Source: Pardosa pseudoannulata (Eukaryota; Arthropoda; Arachnida; Araneae; Lycosidae). From it: a stretch of 64,000 nucleotides of DNA. Of this stretch, positions 51,801 through 62,825 are shown piece by piece. The translations under genes and the position numbers were made by a program. The DNA is taken from contig CM063500.1 in NCBI GenBank assembly GCA_032207245.1, forward strand, positions 45,466,905-45,530,904. The letters are read 5' to 3'. Numbering within the stretch: position 1 is the first letter of the stretch; each line of letters starts with the position of its first letter. A model generated the notes under the pieces. The model saw nothing but the letters and a program-made list of their open reading frames with translations. It was not told the origin of the DNA and made no database searches.

Positions 51801-52925
51801 TATCAGTTATTCGGGAATAATCAAGTGAAGAACATCTTGAAATCTTTGCCTAAGATCATAATAAACAGCCATTAAGTATTGTCATTAACAATTAAATATT
51901 TACCCCGTTCTAAATCAACAGCCATATATTCGCTTTATTTATTAATATCTATTTTAATTTTCGTAATAGTGAAAATAGGTCAGAGACATTTTTTAATTTT
52001 GTATTAAACCTTTCACGATCTCCGAAAACACTGTCCATGCCACCCCCGAACTCTTTCTTTTTATTTACGAGATACTTCCTTAGCAGTAACTGGACCCCTG
52101 GGGGTCATAGGAACCACTGCTTTAGACAATTTGTCTATTTATGTGAAGTAGTTTTCAGTTGTTTAATTTTTAATAATTAGAATTTTTACCAATTTAAAAA
52201 ATAAAAAAAAATATTTTAAATAAATTTTTAGAAATTTTATTTAAAAGAGAGATTGCCATTATTGTTTACATTTGTATTTTGTAAATGTTTTTAACCTGTG
52301 CTTTAACTGCAGAGAAATTCAATCCACTCGTATATATATATATTGTACCCAAGTGGGCAAACATTAAATATTCTTTTGTTTTATGTATTTGAACACTACA
52401 TAATACAAGTAATAAATTGAATTCTTTAAAATGACTTCAAGGGTCAAGAATTTATTTTTAATATTAAAGTTTCGAAACTAAATACGCAGTATTAAAATTT
52501 GTTAATTTTGCAATAAGCTTTTTTTAAAAAATGAATAAATCTTGAAACTAACTTGTGCTGCCATCTATTATATATAACAACAACTAAAACTCATTTTTTG
52601 AAAATTTAGAGCTAAACATTTTTACAGGCTATTTCTATCAGTTTGAAAAAATCATATACAAGCCTACTGCGTGCTAGCATTCTGCTAAAGGGATTTTATG
52701 TTTATTAAGTCAAGCATTACTTTCTTTTAACCAGGGCTTCCAACCGGAACTAAACTGAAAATCGGAAAAGATCGTTATTTTGTCCGGCACGAAAACCGGA
52801 ACTGAACCCCAAAAAATATCGGTTTTATTTCTGCTCGATATATCTTCAGTCATTTTGTTACTGTAATCAACTTATCAATATTTTCTAATTTAACGTCAAC
52901 CATATAATTATCGTCATTAAATGTC

Positions 52926-53097
52926 AAGGCCGTAGGCAAGGGTGGATTTAGGGGACTGTCCCCCTCCAAAATTCTTAAAGACCGTTTCGTGGAAAGAAAA
53001 TGGACCATGTGTGTGGGTGTGTTATCTGCCTAGATGTGTATAGACAACAGTATGATTTGAACAGTGACGCTGAGTTAAACAGTAGGTGCAAATTATC
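52926..53097. mobile_element. Fragment of the GTAGCCA-type element
   Basis: AAGGCCGTAGGCAAGGGTGG onwards matches the reverse complement of 7200-7394. It breaks off at the LTR-like block. Confidence 0.75.
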
Positions 53098-53694
53098 TGT
53101 TAAAACCCAGGCCATGGCGATATACGGTCTGGAATTTTGACATTAAACTACAAAAGAATTTCGGTTAGACACGCTTTGAGATGTCCGGGGTGATTCGAAG
53201 ATCGGGCGCGAAGCGGGAAGGACAGACTGTCAGGCGTCAACGAAAGGACCAATCGAAGGTTAAGAGGGCCGCGACGCGGGAAGGAAAAGCCAATGGGAAG
53301 AGGCGAAAGGTAACTTCAGGAGGAGCGAATTTTCGGTAGAGGAAGATTGACTAAGAGGAAGAAGAGAGAATTAGCGAAGGCAACGAGAGGTTACGGTTTG
53401 TATTTTTGGAGTGCCGATCTCCAGTTTTGTGTGGGATTCAAAGAGTCCAAGTTGTACCCCTATACAACCGTATATCTGTCGGGCACTTGACCGCAGATTG
53501 TTCTTTAGGTTCGCCTTGAACCTGGGACTTTTAGGTCCGTACCCGCTCACCTGAGCCCTGTGATTTCCATTCGGAAAAATTGTAAACAGCTTTATATTTT
53601 AGTCAAGTATAAAAGTTTTTATTTTTATAAGCTGTACGTCGTATCACTACAACTTCGACACCCATACCCTACCAGAGGATCCAGTCACGTTACA
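53098..53694 (+). repeat. LTR-like block (possible solo LTR)
   Basis: GC-richer sequence running from TGTTAAAACCC to GTCACGTTACA, i.e. TG...CA ends, with a TATAAAAG-like sequence near 53607 and a pyrimidine-rich 3' part. It interrupts the older fragment on its left. No TSD is clear, so limits are tentative. Confidence 0.45.
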
Positions 53695-54453
53695 CTGGTT
53701 GATTGTATCAATTCACCTAGTGTACCAATTAAAAAAAGAATAAAATCTTCTTAATTTTGATAGAATTACATTTTTTGTTTATGATAGAATTATATTTTTA
53801 GTACAAATAAGAATATACATAAAATAAAATTATTCATTCTAAACTTAACCGAAAAACGAAAACCGTTATTTTGGAGGAACGAAAACCGGAACAAAAAAAA
53901 TTTTTTGGTTAGATGCCCTGCTTTTAACTGCGTTTAATAACTGCAAGGGTTGAATGAAGAAATCCTCCTTGGAGCTTCAGTACACTGTAAAAGACAGCTG
54001 CATTCAATACACTTCCCCGATTCCCCTAAAAGATTGATAATGCACTTTAGTTAAAATATAATGATTAACAACCTTTAAAGAATTACACTACAAAATTTAA
54101 CAATTTATGCTATTTAAGGTTTGGATGATTTCTTTTTTACATTTTTAAAATTTCAAAGTTACAGTATCTATTACTGCTTTAAATTTGTAAACTTCTTTAA
54201 AATACCTTCCTTTAAGAATTTAAAACGTTGAAGAACTCTACGTTTTCTAGGAGCTCTAAATTTTTTCTTATATTTTTAGAAGAGAATATTGGGTATGTGT
54301 CCCGTTACTTCATTTCTTATTCTCTGCCATAGAATGACGCATTATTAACTTCACAGAGAGTGTTGAAAACTTAACTTTCTGGGTCGAGTCCTCTAGTTCA
54401 GAATTTACTTAGAATAAACACAAGGCTATTGACTTAACTTGGCATAATATTAA

Positions 54454-56006
54454 CACATTGTATGCGGGACAAGTACTAGTACGTTTTCTGACGATTGATA
54501 CTTGAGCGTGGGTCACGCACTACAGTCAGTACCGGCTATATGGTCACCCGCTTATAATTGCACCCTGCTTATATGGTAAGTTTTCTAAAGTCCCGTCTAA
54601 CTTAATAGGGAACATGTGTTAAAGTGTACCGCTTATACAGTCATTTTCTTTTACTTGTTACCGGTTATATGGTCAGTTTTCTAAAGTCCCGTCTAACTTA
54701 ATAGGGAACATGTGTTAAAGCGCACCGCTTATACAGTCACTTTCTTTTACTTGTTACCGGTTATATGGTCAGTTTTCTAAAGTCCCGTCTAACTTAATAG
54801 GGAACATGTGTTAAAGCGCACCGCTTATACAGTCACTTTCTTTTACTTGTTACTGGTTATATGGTCACCCGCTTATATGGTCAGTTTTCTAAAGTCCCGT
54901 CTAACCTAACAGGGAACATGTGTTAAAGCGCACCGCTTATACAGTCACTTTCTTTTACTTGTTACCGGTTATATGGTCACCCGCTTATATGGTCAGTTTT
55001 CTAAAGTCCCGTCTAACCTAATAGGGAACATGTGTTAAAGCGCACCGCTTATACAGTCACTTTCTTTTACTTGTTACCGGTTATATGGTCACCCGCTTAT
55101 ATGGTCAGTTTTCTAAAGTCCCGTCTAACCTAACAGGGAACATGTGTTAAAGCGCACCGCTTATACAGTCACTTTCTTTTACTTGTTACTGGTTATATGG
55201 TCACCCGCTTATATGGTCAGTTTTCTAAAGTCCCGTCTAACCTAATAGGGAACATGTGTTAAAGCGCACCGCTTATACAGTCACTTTCTTTTACTTGTTA
55301 CCGGTTATATGGTCAGTTTTCTAAAGTCCCGTCTAACTTAATAGGGAACCTGTGTTAAAGCGCACCGCTTATACAATCATTTTCTTTTACTTGTTACCAG
55401 TTATATGGTCACCGCTTATATGGTCTGATTTTTCAGGATCGCTGAGCTGACCATATAACCGATAAAGACTGTAGTAAGTTTTCTGACGATTGATACTTGA
55501 GCTCGGGTCACGTACTAGTACGGGTTAGTGTAACAACATGGTTTGTTTGTGGGTACAAAAATAACGGTCTATACAGGAAAACGAAGCGAATGTTCTTGTC
55601 TACTACATAGATTCTGGAAAAATTAGACAAACAAAAACTAGTTTTTACATTATTAGTTTTATGATTGCTCTTTAAATTTTTTTATAATGTAAAAATGTTT
55701 ATATATAACATAATTCGAAAAAATTAAAACTATATATTACTGTTTCTATTTGATTTTTCATATTTACGATACTATTACAAATTTATCCACTAAAAAATAT
55801 ATTTTTTGTTTACAAAAATCTCATGGTTGTTATTTATATATTTCTATTTATATATTTGTTTATATATTTCAATATAAAATACGAAAAGTTGGTTAAAAAA
55901 TTAAATATTTTTCGATCTATTGAGATTTAACTGAATAACTAAATTTAAGCACAAAACGCCCGCTCCCGGTACAATTTCGCTGCGAAATGTACCCGCATAC
56001 AATGTG
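54454..56006. mobile_element. piggyBac-like MITE (family P, copy 2), split by a pogo-like element
   Basis: Ends are CACATTGTATGCGGGACAAG and, inverted, CACATTGTATGCGGGTACA, with TTAA at 54450-54453 and 56007-56010. Homologous to 17434-17806, with the same subterminal 'tactagtac...gattgatacttgag' repeats and the same inner sequence aacatggtttgtttgtggg. Confidence 0.9.
54523..55471. mobile_element. Pogo/Tigger-like element with an internal tandem array, nested in a piggyBac-like MITE
   Basis: Ends are CAGTCAGTACCGGCTATATG and, inverted, CAGTCTTTATCGGTTATATG, flanked by TA (54521-54522, 55472-55473). The interior is about eight repeats of roughly 95-115 bp, each with ACCGGTTATATGGTCA (like the terminal repeat itself), ctaaagtcccgtctaac, agggaacatgtgttaaagc and accgcttatacagtca. 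No transposase. Confidence 0.9.
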
Positions 56007-56019
56007 TTAAGAATCATTA

Positions 56020-56220
56020 TTGACTTACGCAGCTACTAACTTATATCTCAGGGGTTTCCAACTGGATACCCATGGGCAGCCTACGATGCCAATTTTGGAG
56101 GTAGCAAAAGTTAAAAAAAAAAAATACAACTTCGTAGATTTATTCGATGAAATTCTTAACAAACAGAACATGACTCCAATTGCAAATCCGTGCTTCCTTT
56201 ATCTTCTAGATAAAAGCTAA
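56020..56220 (+). other. Unassigned short open frame before the satellite
   Basis: A 66-codon frame (MTYAATNLYLRGFQLDTHGQ onward) that begins just after the family P element and ends where the tandem array starts. The segment FVDLFDEILNKQNMTPI looks protein-like but I do not recognise it. It may be the end of a broken transposon gene. Confidence 0.25.
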
Positions 56221-57475
56221 TTTTATGGGTACGACCGGAATGATTTCTGTTCAATCACAGATTTTTTTTAATGACTTTTGAAGTCTCTGAATCTGCCGTA
56301 AGAAAGATTTTCAGGTACTTAAAAAATCAAGAAAGTTGTTTATTTTCTGGATATCGATAACATATTTTTTTATAGAATAAATTTTCAGATTCTAAATTAT
56401 TCACCTTTTAGTTAATTTAATCGTATAATAAAAACTCATTTTACGGGCGGGGCCGGACTGATTTCTGTTCGATCACAGTTATTTTAACTGACTTCTTAAT
56501 TCTCTGAATCGGACGCAAATAAGATTCTTAGGTACTTAAAAAATGAAAAAAACTAATTTATTTTCTAGACATTAATAAAATATTTTTCTAATAGAATAAA
56601 TTTTCAGATTCTAAATTATTAACCAATCAGTTAATTTAATCATATAAGAAAACTCATTGACCGGAATGATTTCTGTTTTATCACAGTTTTTTAAAATAAT
56701 TTTTCTCAAGTCTCTGAATCGGACGTGAGAAATATTCTCAGGTATTTAAAATATGAAAAAAAAAAACTAATTTATTTTCTGGACATCGATAAAATATTTT
56801 TTCAATAGAATAAATTTTTAAACTCTAAATTATTCACCAATCAGTTAATTTAATCGTATAATAAAAAACTCATTTATTGGGTGCGATTGGAATGAGATCT
56901 GTTTGATAAGAGTTTTTTTTAAATGATTTCTCACGTCTCTGAATCGAACGTAAAAAATATTCTTAGGTACTTAAAAGATAAAAAAAAAATTATTTTCTGG
57001 ACATCGATAAAATATTTTTTCAATAGAATAAATTTTTAAACTCTAAATTATCCACCAATTAGTTAATTTAATCGTATAATAAAAGCTCATTTTATGGGCG
57101 CGACCGGAATGATTTCTGGTAGATCACAGTTTTTTTAATTACTTCTCAAGTCTCTGAATCGAATCTAAGAAATATTCTCAGGTATTTAAAATAGGAAAAA
57201 AACTAATTTATTTTCTGGACATTGATAAGATATTTTTTTAATAGAATAAATTTTCAAACTCTAAATTATCCACCAATTAGTTAATTTAATCGTATAATAA
57301 AAGCTCATTTTATGGGCGATATCAGAATGATCTCTTTTCGATCATAGTTTTTTTTAATGACTTCTCAAGTCTCTGAATCAAACGTAAGAAAGATTCTCAG
57401 GTACTTAAAAGATGAAAAAAAACTAATTTATTTTCTGAACACCGATAGAATATTTTTTTCGGTAGAATGAACAAG
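56215..57475. repeat. Tandem satellite, about six units of 210-220 bp
   Basis: Units begin near 56221, 56440, 56650, 56871, 57091 and 57307. Each has 'tttatgggcgcgaccggaatgatttctg', 'ctcaagtctctgaatcg', 'ttctcaggtacttaaaa', 'atttattttctggacatcgata' and 'tagttaatttaatcgtataata'. Divergence between units is moderate. Confidence 0.93.
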
Positions 57476-58089
57476 CAACCATTTTCATGTTTCTGTTAAC
57501 GAGGAGCCTATATGCAACAAAGTAATAACAACAATAAAAGAACAATTCGATCCGAGAGATTCGAATGTTCTACTGACCAACATTGTTTTCAAACGTACAG
57601 CGAGAATAATAAATAAATGGAGAAAATATGAAATAATTGGACAGAATGTGAGAAGTCCGAATATCCCACTGCGCATGTAAACAGTGATGTACAACAGAAC
57701 ATGGATCAGACACGGTCCCTTGAACACGCTTCTCGAAGGATCCCTGCTTAGAAAGTTAATTAGATCTCAAGTATTTCGTTAGAAATAAAAAAAAAAGCGG
57801 AACAGAGAAATTTTTGGGGTCAACTTAGGGAAGAACCGTGTTTCATTCTAGAGCAACATTCCGAGAAATGACTTTAATAAGTATGGTATGAGGACGCTGG
57901 AAGTGTTCTAAATGTGCTAACACATTTTAGCCTGCGAAACCTCTTATAGTAAATTCTTTAATGTGAATATAAAAACAGATTTGAACTTTGTTCTTTTTCA
58001 AGGATTTTCACTTTAAGACGTGTCTGTAGCTGTCAGATTGAATTTCTCTTCCTCAGTGGCATTCCCCGAAATTAATTTTTGGGGGTGCA
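57476..58089. other. Gene-free stretch
   Basis: Nothing supportable. A CAGTGGCATTCCCC phrase at 58055 may be the end of another element into which the mariner copy inserted. Confidence 0.4.
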
Positions 58090-58091
58090 TA

Positions 58092-59344
58092 CAGAGGCTG
58101 TTAAAATATTCTTTGTTGCAAAATAAATAACTGCAATTGTACTATGTTTTTAAAAGTCAAAATTATCGTCTGCGACTTAAGAAGTTTGTTTTTATTCAAA
58201 ATGGCGTTTTTAACGGAACAGTGGTTCGAAGGCTATATTTATGCTCTTTCCTAAGAGAAGTATTCATATTCCGTTATCCAAAAACGATGTGAGAGTCATG
58301 GTTTTGTGATATCTAAAGCGTCGATAGGTAATATCGTCAAAAAGAAAGGAAAAAATGTCAAATTGGAGCCTCAAGTGGGACAAAAATTCCAAACAAGTAT
58401 CCAAGGAAAAAACGAGCATCTTCGACTATTTCAAAGGTGTGTTGTTTAATGCTAAAAGAAAATTCCCCTAATCAAAGGACAGTTGCAAAACCATTAAAAG
58501 TCCACTGTAAACAAAATGATAAACGTTGTTTTAAATCTTAAGAAAGCGAAAAAATGCAATGTACTTCTTCTTTCATTAAAGCATATCCCTGAACGAAGAA
58601 CATGCTGCAGAATTCTATAGAAACATTTATCCAAAGAAATATGGAAAAAAAATTGTCACAATAGATTAATAATGGGTGTATTTAAATGATTGTAACAAAA
58701 AAGAGCCATTTATTATCATGAAAGGAGAGAAAAAAATTTAAGTACATGGTTCAAAGAATCGTAAGAAAGTTTTTCTAAGGGATTCATGATTGTTGCTAGT
58801 TTTTCATATAATGGCAAGTTAAAAATAAAGAGAGTTGAAAATAATGTCAAGATTAACTCCAAATACTATCAAAAACTAATTTATCGCCAATTTTTCGCAA
58901 TGAAATACCATCGCTTTAACCTCAGTGGGATGAATCTGTGAAACTCTAACAAGACAAAGCTAGTAGTCACATATCAAAATCCACTGTAAATTTCCTAAAA
59001 GAAATGGAACAAAAAACGGTATCAAGGCCATACCCTTCACTGATATAGCTACTAAATATCCCGATGTATCACCTATGAATTTTTGGTCTTTCGGGTTTTT
59101 AAAATCTGCATTATCCAAACGTCGTCTCACAACCCTTACTGGACTCTGGAAAGCCGTTCAGGAGGAATGGGATAGATTACCTCTTCTGACACTTCAAAAG
59201 ACATTATTATCCTGGAAATTACAGTGTCTTAAGATAGTTCAGAATAAGGGCTATCAAAAAGAACATTTCAAACACAAGATTTTTATATAATTTAGTTTTG
59301 TGACTACAATATACATCGTCTAAAAAATGTGTGAACAGCCTCTG
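58092..59344 (+). mobile_element. Mariner-type element, complete ends, dead transposase
   Basis: 1253 bp with ends CAGAGGCTGTT and, inverted, CAGAGGCTGTTCACACA, flanked by TA (58090-58091, 59345-59346). Length and target are normal for mariner elements. Confidence 0.88.
58201..59290 (+). pseudogene. Mariner-type transposase pseudogene
   Basis: From ATG 58201 the frame reads MAFLTEQWFEGYIYALS and meets a stop at codon 18. It continues with YSYSVIQKRCESHGFVIS and later MINVVLNLKKAKKC, EFYRNIYPKK, and the DD-bearing strand IVTID followed by WVYLNDCNKKEPFI, with more stops and frameshifts. The last open part (59075-59290) has NFWSFGFLKSALSKRRLTTL and ends KHKIFI. The FGFLK---L--R-LTTL---W--V motif is usual at the end of Tc1/mariner transposases. 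The HTH region and the first catalytic Asp are recognisable, but the gene cannot make a full protein. Confidence 0.8.
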
Positions 59345-59389
59345 TATTGTCATTGCCAACAAGGGTACCCATATGGAAAGTGCAGAAGG

Positions 59390-59743
59390 GTCTTGAGCCC
59401 CCCCCCATTTAGTAAAGTCAGTTCTCTATCTCCCAGTTTCGTTGGTCTGCCGACTCGGGGCACATTCCGACAATCACCGATCACATTCCACTTCTTAATC
59501 ACATAGGCCACTGTCGATTTTGGGTACTTCAGATAGCTAGATATGTCCCTTAAGGATCAGCTGTGATACCCGATAATTATACCTTTCTCGAAATCAGAGA
59601 GCTATCGGATTGCGCGGCATCTTGCATGCGACTAAAGCCGATGCTGTTTCCTACACGATGTATACCGGCGGAGGCAGTGGAGTACCTCAGGACCGCAGAT
59701 ATCGTCATTTGCATAGGTGTCCAAATATTTATTGGTACAGTGT
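59390..59743 (-). pseudogene. Tc1-like transposase N-terminal fragment with one element end
   Basis: The right end, read on minus, is TACACTGTACCAATAAATAT followed by TTGGACACC, the style of Tc1-like ends. About 125 bases in, an ATG (near 59622) opens MPRNPIAL, then in a shifted frame SDFEKGIIIGYHS, and further on STVAYVIKKWNVIGDCRNVP, RVGRPTKL and DREL. This is the paired HTH and GRPRKL AT-hook-like linker of Tc1 transposases. The rest of the element, including the DDE core, is absent. Confidence 0.75.
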
Positions 59744-59950
59744 AGAAAAAACATGCTTATATATTTTCTCACTATATATAGTGGTAGGGGGGCTGACCAG
59801 TTTTTTCGCCATGGGCGCTAAAGGACCTCATTACGGTCCTGATGTTAGATCAAGCTATTTTGAACTTCTACTTTATTTTGAAAGAAAATAAGAGATTTGA
59901 AAAAAAAAATTTCAATTTTACAACTCCTCTTCAACCTCCACTCAAAATAC

Positions 59951-60065
59951 GTGTTCTGCAAAGATCGGTCGATTTACTTGAAAAATTGAAATAAAAAATA
60001 AGTATCTAACGTGTTCTGCAAAGATCGGTCGATTTACTTAAAAATTGGAAAAAGAATTTACCAAG
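59951..60065. repeat. Tandem duplication of a ~58-bp unit
   Basis: 'cgtgttctgcaaagatcggtcgatttactt' occurs twice (about 59950 and 60009), each followed by an A-rich piece and agtatcta. Confidence 0.9.
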
Positions 60066-60326
60066 TATCTAAAAATTTATTATTTAATTTAATTTAATTT
60101 AATTTATTAAAAATTTATTATTAAAAGTATTTAAAATAATCAAATTTTGAAAAATTTTTCCTCAAAATGTTGTTTTTAATTAAGAATCAATTTGTTGAGT
60201 TACGATCCCCTCGCCAGATTTCAAACGCCACGCATGCAAGCTGCAAGCACGCCAATTTCGCCAAATGTGGTTGAAGCACCAACAAGATCCATGATTAGAA
60301 ACAGGAGAGTGGGCTAAGAAGAGGAG

Positions 60327-60706
60327 TTGAAAAAAAACAAGGTGGAAAAATCCCATTTCATGTTCCGTTTATCATTAGCAGATGAATTTATTGAAAAATA
60401 TTCAAAATCAGATACCATTGCAAAAAAAGGCCGGTTAAGCTTAGATAATAACCCTAACCGTTGGATTGAAAGACATTTTATTAACCTTTTCAGAAGGGCT
60501 GGGATAGCATGTGTCCTGCAAATGCATTAGTTCTGAAGAAAGCCTCTTTCAAAAGGTTAAACACTGATAAGAAACAGCAACTATCAAGAGAATGCCAAGT
60601 TTGTTGCTCCAGAAAAGATCAAAACAATAAGAGATGCAGGAAGGAAACTCGGTACTACTGTACAAATTGTAATGATGGACTTCGCATTTCATACTTTGAA
60701 ATTTAA
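60327..60706 (+). pseudogene. piggyBac transposase C-terminal fragment, frameshifted
   Basis: The first segment (to about 60530) reads HFMFRLSLADEFIEKYSKSD and WIERHFINLF. The second (60509-60706, other frame) reads ECQVCCSRKDQNNKRCRKET followed by RYYCTNCN and ends at TAA. This matches the end of PGBD4-like piggyBac transposases: a linker with GR-S and RHF, then a Cys-rich zinc domain (C-x2-C, R-ETRYYC-x2-C). A frameshift near 60515-60530 separates them. No TTAA-bounded ends can be tied to it. Confidence 0.7.
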
Positions 60707-60787
60707 AATAAATTACTAAAGAAAAATTATTAATATTGATTTATATTATACGTAAGTGTAATATAATTCTCTTTCAATGCTTAAAAC

Positions 60788-62817
60788 CAGTGGCGTGAGG
60801 TAGGTGTTCATGAAGGGTGTGCAGAGAGCAACAGCAACACTAATAATAAAACCATAAAAATGTACATTAAACACTTCCTTAACATTTATTATTCATTTTG
60901 TACACAAAATCCATACGTCTATCCGTATTACTAATAAAATAACGAAAAACTTATATTTCCACGAAAAGCTTATATTTTCAGCAAACGTAGCACTACACGG
61001 CGCCCGCCGCTGCGGTGCCTCATTAGGATGCTCATTGGTGCCAACAAACCGAAAGTTCAGTCCACGTGCAGAGGATTTCGCTGCACGCTGCCGCAATAGA
61101 ACGAACTGTTTCTCTTTCGGTCAGTGGATTAAATTATATTTATTAATTGTTTTTAACATTTGGAAATCATATACTCTGCGAAAAACATCTTCAATTTTTA
61201 AAAACAAAACCAGTGATATGGTGTTACAAATATAACTTATATACTGTCTGTAAAACACAATGAATGGTAAAATTTGGACTATTCTATTAGAATTCGTTTC
61301 TTTTTTGTCTAACAAAACAAAATTGTTTTTCAGCGAATTATTTCTATAAATATAATACATCACCGAAATTACTATACCACACTAAAACATTTTCCTTTAT
61401 ATTGATGAAATACTTCTATATTATATTTCCATGAATACAATATCTTACAATATATAAATTTAAACATGAACCGTCTGCAAAATCGTATGGCCAGTTAATC
61501 AGTTAAAAAAACCAAAAGCGTTTCGGCACGTAAGTCCCCGTTCTAATACAACGCTTAATAAACCGTACCTTCGGATGATTCTGAATGCCAAGTGCAGAAA
61601 AAATAGCTGCACTTGCCTCAGTGCCATAGTATGCTGTGCTTCTCCAGTAGCCCATACATATTGTAACGTACTGGAAATAAAGTAGGCGAGGCCTTCAATG
61701 AAACAGGCTAGAATTTTAGGTATTCTGGATTAAATATTTTATTCAATAGAATAAACTATGTACAGCTATGTACAGATTTAGTAGATGATAACATTCAAGG
61801 ATCTCGCACAGAGATAATATTCACACACAAGGATGCGTGGGATTCCGGAACAGTATGGCTAGGGCTTTTCAATCACAAGAGTTGGAAACTAATTAGTGCT
61901 GGGACTAATGCTGACACGATCACTTCGTCTGTCGATTAGCACGGTGGGCTTTCACAGCAAGTTCGGAGGTTCCGAGTGCGTATCACGCTGGGATTCGTGA
62001 AGAAAACACAGGATGCAAGTCGATCCAAAATTAGAGTGCAAAGTCACTCTCGGCGGTCTACTTCTATGCAAGAAGTTAACTAACAATCAGCCGATAACGG
62101 GAAAGGAATTCCCAAGTCGAATGTCGACTATCTAGCAACAGAGACGCTGGCGGTCTCTAAAAAAAAACAAACTCCAGACACGGAGATACGAGCGGTTCTC
62201 GAGCGACCAGGCTCTAGCAGGTAGAAGCCTCGAGAGAAGAACAAAAAGCCTCCGATCAGCTGTACTGTTCCCAGATGTGGAAGTTTCTCAGATCCATCAA
62301 CTTAACCAACTTAATGGCCTTTTTGTAACCGCTAATGGGCGGCAAGGTGCACTCAATTATGTACACAGCAAAGTTCCATTCAACAGGTTACAATGCCCAG
62401 ACGGTGAGGAGCCGGCAACGAACAGCTTTCAATTAAGGTGCTTAGACCACCTGGTTCTATTAGAGGCTAATCGTGAGTCCAGGACGAAAGGTCACCTTTG
62501 GTCTCCTCGTTCTTTTTGGGGTCATGTAACGGATCGTTACAATATAAAGCGTAATTTTCTATTAGTGCGCAGTGCATACACATAAAAATTTCTTATGTTT
62601 GTTTATTTTTGAACACGCTACGTGGTGCAGCACCTAGTACCGCACGCACTACGAGAATGCAAGCAAGCAAATCAACATGATATTTGAATATATTATAAAT
62701 AATATTTATTATATATCATATAAAGATAAGTAGACATAGGTGCAGAAATTTATTGTCTCTCATAATTTTGCTAGGGTTTGCAGTGCACACCCTGCACATA
62801 TGGACCACACGCCACTG
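60788..62817. mobile_element. hAT-like element (CAGTGGCGTG ends) with perfect 8-bp TSD, split by an LTR
   Basis: Ends are CAGTGGCGTGAGGTAGG and, inverted, CAGTGGCGTGTGGTCC. The duplication cttaaaac is at 60780-60787 and 62818-62825. Without the LTR the element is about 1.15 kb; no transposase recognised. Confidence 0.9.
61662..62541. repeat. Solo LTR (880 bp) with 4-bp TSD
   Basis: Begins TGTAACGTACTGG and ends GGATCGTTACA, giving the inverted TGTAACG/CGTTACA ends usual for LTRs. It is flanked by atat at 61658-61661 and 62542-62545. No internal retroviral-type genes lie next to it, as expected after recombination between two LTRs. The short TSD fits Gypsy-type elements. Its orientation is not certain. 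Confidence 0.75.
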
Positions 62818-62825
62818 CTTAAAAC

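Larger units (their letters stand above)
50685..52119. mobile_element. hAT-like element (CAGTRGTTCC ends) with 8-bp TSD
   Basis: Ends are CAGTAGTTCCCAGAAAC and, inverted, CAGTGGTTCCTATGACC, flanked by cttaagac (50677-50684) and ctttagac (52120-52127), seven of eight bases equal. No transposase seen. It contains a SINE and a copy of repeat C. Confidence 0.8.
52732..53920. mobile_element. hAT-like element with perfect 8-bp TSD and nested inserts
   Basis: Ends are CAGGGCTTCCAACCGGAA and, inverted, CAGGGCATCTAACCAAAA. Duplication cttttaac at 52724-52731 and 53921-53928. Subterminal phrases 'aaaaccggaac' occur near both ends. The interior holds a fragment of the GTAGCCA-type element and an LTR-like block. 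Confidence 0.9.

Noticed and set aside
53560..53754. 64-codon frame in the LTR-like block
   Set aside because: It spans the presumed LTR end and has no similarity to retroelement proteins; more likely chance.
57485..57727. 80-codon minus-strand frame
   Set aside because: Hydrophobic but without a recognisable family, signal or splice context; treated as chance in AT-rich sequence.
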